This document shows, piece by piece, positions 19,964 through 23,745 of a DNA stretch of 23,745 nucleotides (positions within the stretch are counted from its first letter, which is position 1; every line of letters starts with the position of its first letter). Both the position numbers and the translations under genes were made by a program. This DNA comes from a virus, in the IMG/VR virus record IMGVR_UViG_3300009788_000302, positions 1 to 23,745 of that record; one strand, 5' to 3'. The notes beneath the pieces were generated by a model, which worked only from the letters and a program-made list of their open reading frames with translations, made no database searches and had not been told where the DNA came from.

Positions 19964-19980
19964 GCCTTTAATTATCCGGT

Positions 19981-21207
19981 CTAGTAGATCTTCGAGCCGT
20001 AGCCGTCGATTAAAACCGGAATTCCCTTCGGTGAGAGAATCTCTGAATACACTGAAAAGATTCGGACAGTTCCCCCACTGCTTTGGTGGTAACCGATCTT
20101 TGCTGAAACCATTTCGGCAAAAGTCCAGGCAGATCCTGTTGCAGGGTTGCGATTCCAGACAAACTGAATCGAGGTTCGATCTGTGTCCGGATTGCCTGAA
20201 GTCCATGTCAAAGTAGCCGGGTCCGGAGTATAGGGTCCATTGATCAAGTCGGCGTAATAGGTCGTTCCATCGATCTTCAACGTCGGGACTACGACGCTAT
20301 CGGAGTCCATCGCTTGCGCCGCGACCGTGACCGCGACCGCTAACGGAATCTCATATTCGTAGGCGTACCGCTTTGAAAATGTTGCCGCCATGCCAGACTG
20401 GGAAACGAGGTACTGATCATAGTCCGGAACGTCAAAGATACCACTTGCCCAGTAGTCGGAAACTAAATCCCATTCATCTATCCCCGGATGGCTCTTCGTA
20501 ATGCCAGCGGAGATCGCATCATTGGCGACAGGCGTGAGAAGTTGAACGCGGCAGTCTCCTAGATCGCCAACGTTGATATCCGCTTCATCGGTGACGTAGC
20601 AGTTGTCAAAAACGACATCCCGCGCTCCAAAGTCCTGGTAGTAGATCATCGGTTGGTTGCCGCCCGGTGTTCCACTGAAGACAGCGACGTCTTCCACTCC
20701 TATTGTTCCGGAAGCAAAGTCCGCATAGAAGCTCCGCCATGTATCAAATTCGTCAAGCGGATCGATGATCCCATTCTGTTGCGCGAAAGTGCCGCCGAAC
20801 TTGTCCGCCTTCGTTCCCGCTGTCCAGAGTTCGTAGTAGAATCGAGCATCCCCCGCATCCCACTTACAAACAAATGAGTGTACGATGCTCGTGTCTCCGG
20901 AAGCTACGCGAAAATACGCACAATTTGCGACTGAGCGAGGAACGCCTGCGCGTCCAAAATTAAGGAAGTCCATTCGCCAGAAGAGATCTCCGGTCCGGTT
21001 TGGGAAAGCAAGAGTCTGACCACCGTAGCCGAATCCAGTATTCGAGTAGTAACCGCCAACATCCCGCCGATCTGGTGAGTCGCCGTTTTCGTTGTAGCGC
21101 CCATACTCATATCGGCTTCGAGCCCCTCTGTCGCTGACCTTTGTCCAGCGTCGGTAGTCATTGAACTGAGAGTGACCGTCAAAGCCATCGATTAGAAGGA
21201 CCGCCAT
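19981..21207 (-). CDS. Tail or virion surface protein (408 aa)
   Basis: A 408-residue, Tyr/Gly/Asp-rich, beta-rich protein that begins MAVLLIDGFDG and ends VLIDGYGSKIY. The N-terminal half has a lectin or LamG-like pattern: GFGYGGQTLAFPN, then strands with aromatic residues (FRVASGDTSIVHSFVCKWD, FYYELWTAG). The second half carries another domain rich in Tyr and Trp (WTFAEMVSAKIGYHQSSGG). Such proteins decorate phage tails or capsids and may contact the host surface. It shares one base with the upstream tail gene (19981-21207 against 21207), so the two are translated together. Confidence 0.7.
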   Translation of the reverse strand: MAVLLIDGFDGHSQFNDYRRWTKVSDRGARSRYEYGRYNENGDSPDRRDVGGYYSNTGFGYGGQTLAFPNRTGDLFWRMDFLNFGRAGVPRSVANCAYFRVASGDTSIVHSFVCKWDAGDARFYYELWTAGTKADKFGGTFAQQNGIIDPLDEFDTWRSFYADFASGTIGVEDVAVFSGTPGGNQPMIYYQDFGARDVVFDNCYVTDEADINVGDLGDCRVQLLTPVANDAISAGITKSHPGIDEWDLVSDYWASGIFDVPDYDQYLVSQSGMAATFSKRYAYEYEIPLAVAVTVAAQAMDSDSVVVPTLKIDGTTYYADLINGPYTPDPATLTWTSGNPDTDRTSIQFVWNRNPATGSAWTFAEMVSAKIGYHQSSGGTVRIFSVYSEILSPKGIPVLIDGYGSKIY

Positions 21208-23745
21208 TAGACATAACCTGTGACGGTGACGGTTCCGTTTTTGCCGGGAGTCGTCGAACCTATTTGAAGAATGTCGATCCGAATGATCGCGCCCTTCGGC
21301 AGTGTGAGCGGAGCCGCCACGAAACTGCTGAAGGTATACTGTCCCGATCCGATCTCGGTTATACTTCCGGAAAGAAGAACTGAGACGCCGTTTGACTTCA
21401 CATCGAGAGAGACTGTAGCTCCTGTAGGCGGAGTCGCAAAGTTGACCTTAATATCTTTCAAGGTCAGGTTCCATGGCAACTCTTGACGAGCTACGTCGTT
21501 CCTAACTACGATCCCCGGATGATCAAGCGGCGGAGAATCCCATGCAAGGTTGAAAGCAATACTCTTCAATTGCTTAACCGGATTCTGCCGGATACGCCGA
21601 ACCAAACGTTGCATCGTTGCGAGAGCGTCTCTCTGTTGGATCTGATTCGAGACTGTGACCGTGTGTGAGAGCACCGTTCTCTGACGCTCTTCTAGTGTGA
21701 CCCGCTCGACGGTGCCAGTGACGCCGGTCACATTCCATGAGGGCAGGTTCAACGACATATCCTGTCCCGGTTCGAGACCCCACTTCTCAGTTTCAACCGT
21801 AACCTCGACACCGAACTCTGAGAAGCGGTCGAGAAGTGCGTTCGCGTACTCTTCGAGTAGTTGCGGGTCATCAACATCATTAACGATCTCGCTCGACGCA
21901 TAGATGCCTGTTCCGCCTTCAACCGCCGCCCGCGCGTCGATCTCCGTTTGATTGTCAACAACCATCGGCGGAATGCCCTGAGACTCAGAGCTTATATTTC
22001 CGGAAGGTTGAACCGTTCCACCGATCTGCTCTGTCGCTTCGAACGTAACCCGGAGAATGTCTCCCCCGGTCGGATACGCGCCCGGTTTCCCGAGATGATT
22101 CCAGACCATGTCTAGTTTCCCTGGGTAAGTCTCATCGTCTGAGGTTCCATAAACAACGACGTAATCCCAGTCGGACGGAACGCCCCCCTCATCAAGGTAG
22201 TACCATGACAACGGAGTTCCATTCAGCGTGACTGACAGAATCCGTTTGATGTGGTTCTCGTAGCGACTGTCTGAGAGGAATTGACCGGAGTAGAAGACCG
22301 GAAGACCGTCAACAGTTGTGTCAGTCGGAACCGTGTACTCAAACGTGATGATCCCGCCCGGTCCGCCGAAGATCGTATATCCGGGAGCGCCCGTGACACC
22401 AGTCGTAGCTTTCGCGAAAGTTGATTTGATATAAATCCGGTTCCGGTAAAGTCCGCGATTCTTCCGGACACGAAGATTCCGCCAGTCTTCATTAGGCGTT
22501 TCAGTAATCGCCCATGGTGCCGAAGTTGATTCCGCAGGTCGATCATACATTCGGAAGTTTTTATCAAAATCGACTTGCCAGTTCCATCCGGTAAGTTCTC
22601 CGAGTTTGTCAAGCGCTTCGTTCAACGGGATCGCGTCGAACTCGATATCGCCGATAACGATTCCTGGGTCTCCCTGACTGAGATAAGATATTCCTTCCGG
22701 AACCAAGTACTTCTCACTGATATCATCGAGGATCGACGTTAGTGTTCCAAAGGAGTTCTCCGCGTACTTCGCGCGAATGATCCGCCGCGAGAGTGCCTTT
22801 GCCCAATCTGTCGCCTGAATGTCATGGAAAGTTTCGAGTCCGCCCGTCGTCGGTGACTTCGTCGTCTCGAAGCTGTCAACCGTTCCCGCGAAGAGTTTCT
22901 TCCAGTCGGAAGAAGCCTCATCCCAGAAGTAGAGTAGAACATCCTGACCGAGAGATGGGAAGTAAGTTCCCGCCGAATCATAGACTCGGAAGGATGTAGC
23001 GCCTAAGAAGTTCAACTGCCGGTCGATCCTGACAGAGTCGACAAGCGCGTTCATCTGTTGACCGTTTACATGAACAACAAAGGGTGAGTATCCGGAAGCT
23101 ACCGGGTCGTCGAGAAGCTGAAGGACCGCGCCGCTTTGACCAAACCGTTCCGCCGATGGAATCCCCACTAGACCTAGCATCGGAAATAGAAGCGAACCGT
23201 CCGCGCCAAAGTTTTCTAGAGATGGAATGCCCTTTGCACCTACGATGACCGCGACAGTCCCGTCAGTGCCGAAAGCTTCAGCCGATACGATGCCCGCCGC
23301 TCCGGTGATTGCACCCGTGACGGAGCCGCCTGAACCGAAAGCTTCAGCGGAAACTATCCCAGAGATACCCGTCAGTGGTCCTGCGAGAGTGCCTGTCGCA
23401 CCGAAGGCTTCCCCGGAAGGGATTCCAGTCGCTCCGGTGAGCGGACCCGTGATGGAGCCGTTAGCGCCGAAGGCTTCAGCCGTTATGATTCCGGTTGCGC
23501 CGATCAATCCCTGTTGGTAAACAAGACCTGCGAGAGGAGCACCGAAGGCTTCAGCCGAAGGGATGCCGGTCGCACCTGTGAGCGGACCTGTTACGATACC
23601 ACCTGACCCAAAAGCTTCAGCAGTAGAGATTCCGGTTGCGCCGATTAAAAGCGTCTCACCTACAAGACCATCAGCGCCAAATGTTTCTCCGGAAGGAATT
23701 CCTGTAGAACCTGTGATGGTTAGAGGAACAAGTACTTCGCCGCCC
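21207..23745 (-). CDS. Tail/baseplate protein with tandem 22-aa repeats, N-terminus off the window
   Basis: The frame is open to the right edge, so the gene starts beyond 23745; a TTG at 23507 lies inside the repeats and is not the real start. At least nine copies of an about 22-residue unit, consensus TGIxSAEAFGxxGxxxGPLTGA, occupy 23120-23745, some degenerate. The SAEAFG type of repeat is, from memory, common in phage tail proteins. Downstream comes a tail-hub-like region (FVVHVNGQQMNALVDSVRID, then DVLLYFWDEASSDWKKLFAGTVD, and an ATDWAKALSRRII segment). A long beta-rich part and a C-terminal strand-rich domain (LKDIKVNFATPPTGATVSL) follow. This fits a baseplate hub or distal tail protein. 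It is followed by the other tail protein, then the lysis genes. Confidence 0.75.
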   Translation of the reverse strand, partial: GGEVLVPLTITGSTGIPSGETFGADGLVGETLLIGATGISTAEAFGSGGIVTGPLTGATGIPSAEAFGAPLAGLVYQQGLIGATGIITAEAFGANGSITGPLTGATGIPSGEAFGATGTLAGPLTGISGIVSAEAFGSGGSVTGAITGAAGIVSAEAFGTDGTVAVIVGAKGIPSLENFGADGSLLFPMLGLVGIPSAERFGQSGAVLQLLDDPVASGYSPFVVHVNGQQMNALVDSVRIDRQLNFLGATSFRVYDSAGTYFPSLGQDVLLYFWDEASSDWKKLFAGTVDSFETTKSPTTGGLETFHDIQATDWAKALSRRIIRAKYAENSFGTLTSILDDISEKYLVPEGISYLSQGDPGIVIGDIEFDAIPLNEALDKLGELTGWNWQVDFDKNFRMYDRPAESTSAPWAITETPNEDWRNLRVRKNRGLYRNRIYIKSTFAKATTGVTGAPGYTIFGGPGGIITFEYTVPTDTTVDGLPVFYSGQFLSDSRYENHIKRILSVTLNGTPLSWYYLDEGGVPSDWDYVVVYGTSDDETYPGKLDMVWNHLGKPGAYPTGGDILRVTFEATEQIGGTVQPSGNISSESQGIPPMVVDNQTEIDARAAVEGGTGIYASSEIVNDVDDPQLLEEYANALLDRFSEFGVEVTVETEKWGLEPGQDMSLNLPSWNVTGVTGTVERVTLEERQRTVLSHTVTVSNQIQQRDALATMQRLVRRIRQNPVKQLKSIAFNLAWDSPPLDHPGIVVRNDVARQELPWNLTLKDIKVNFATPPTGATVSLDVKSNGVSVLLSGSITEIGSGQYTFSSFVAAPLTLPKGAIIRIDILQIGSTTPGKNGTVTVTGYV
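23120..23745. repeat. Tandem 66-bp coding repeats (SAEAFG type)
   Basis: About nine imperfect units of 63-69 bases, each encoding GIxSAEAFG followed by a Gly/Thr/Pro-rich linker. Divergence is greater toward the end of the repeat array at 23120-23230. Codons differ between units, so they are old or repeatedly gene-converted. Confidence 0.8.

Larger units (their letters stand above)
400..22702. repeat. Dispersed 8-bp palindrome TTCCGGAA, 37 perfect copies
   Basis: Start positions by hand count: 400, 1253, 1554, 2077, 2965, 3320, 3994, 4552, 4775, 5443, 6817, 7109, 7789, 8256, 9336, 10225, 10596, 10975, 12320, 12703, 12763, 13514, 13644, 14745, 15399, 15856, 16255, 17095, 17612, 17970, 18471, 18907, 19007, 20706, 21365, 21998, 22695. 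The core TCCGGA also occurs about 30 further times with an imperfect outer base. Copies are spread through coding and non-coding DNA, about one per 640 bases, and are densest left of 19015. They are read in all three codon phases (for example FRK near 2077, PE near 1554, SGK near 1253, all in one gene), which excludes a protein motif as the cause. Confidence 0.95.

Noticed and set aside
400-22702. TTCCGGAA enrichment caused by a recurring protein motif (FRK, FPE or SGK)
   Set aside because: The site is used in all three codon phases within one gene and also occurs in non-coding DNA and promoters.
1-23745. tRNA genes, CRISPR arrays, insertion sequences, integrase or attachment sites
   Set aside because: None was seen on either strand; repeats present are short operators, coding repeats or hairpins.

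Overview
This window is a stretch of a tailed bacteriophage (Caudoviricetes) genome. It combines a compact, mostly minus-strand replication, recombination and transcription block with a short run of tail and lysis genes. The host looks bacterial: several genes have GGAGG- or AGGA-type ribosome binding sites, and promoter-like TTGACA boxes are present. No host genus can be named from the sequence. I see no integrase, rRNA, tRNA or CRISPR array.

Layout. (1) 1-17542, minus strand, read from right to left: UvsW-like helicase; an unknown gene (174 aa); DnaB-type helicase; primase; 5'-3' exonuclease; sigma-like factor; a Cys-rich unknown; DnaN-like sliding clamp; two tandem mini zinc-binding proteins; family A DNA polymerase with a decayed uracil-glycosylase-like N-terminal domain; UvsY-like protein; gp32-type ssDNA-binding protein; RecA/UvsX; a basic unknown; clamp-loader ATPase; and a fused SbcD-SbcC (Mre11-Rad50) protein running off the left edge. 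Many junctions are ATGA or TAATG overlaps. Two hairpin-plus-T-tract terminators punctuate the block. (2) 17543-18970, plus strand: small orphan genes behind promoter-like boxes. Two of these have near-identical architecture, with the ATG where the transcript should begin (leaderless) and a palindrome in the spacer. (3) 18970-19289: a convergent gap. (4) 19290-23745, minus strand: holin-like protein, XhlA-like coiled-coil membrane protein, a tail/virion protein, and a large tail or baseplate protein with an N-terminal 22-residue repeat running off the right edge.

Together the replication genes form a nearly complete T4-style recombination-dependent replisome (UvsX, UvsY, gp32, UvsW, gp46/47, clamp, loader, helicase and primase analogues) built around a Pol I-type polymerase.

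The most unusual signal is not a gene. The palindrome TTCCGGAA occurs 37 times by my count in 23.7 kb, where fewer than one is expected by chance. It lies in coding DNA in all three reading frames, in gaps, in a ribosome binding site, and centred in the promoter spacers of the plus-strand small genes. It looks like a genome-wide DNA-level signal, perhaps a repressor operator with dispersed 'stoperator'-like copies, or a self-recognition or replication/packaging mark.
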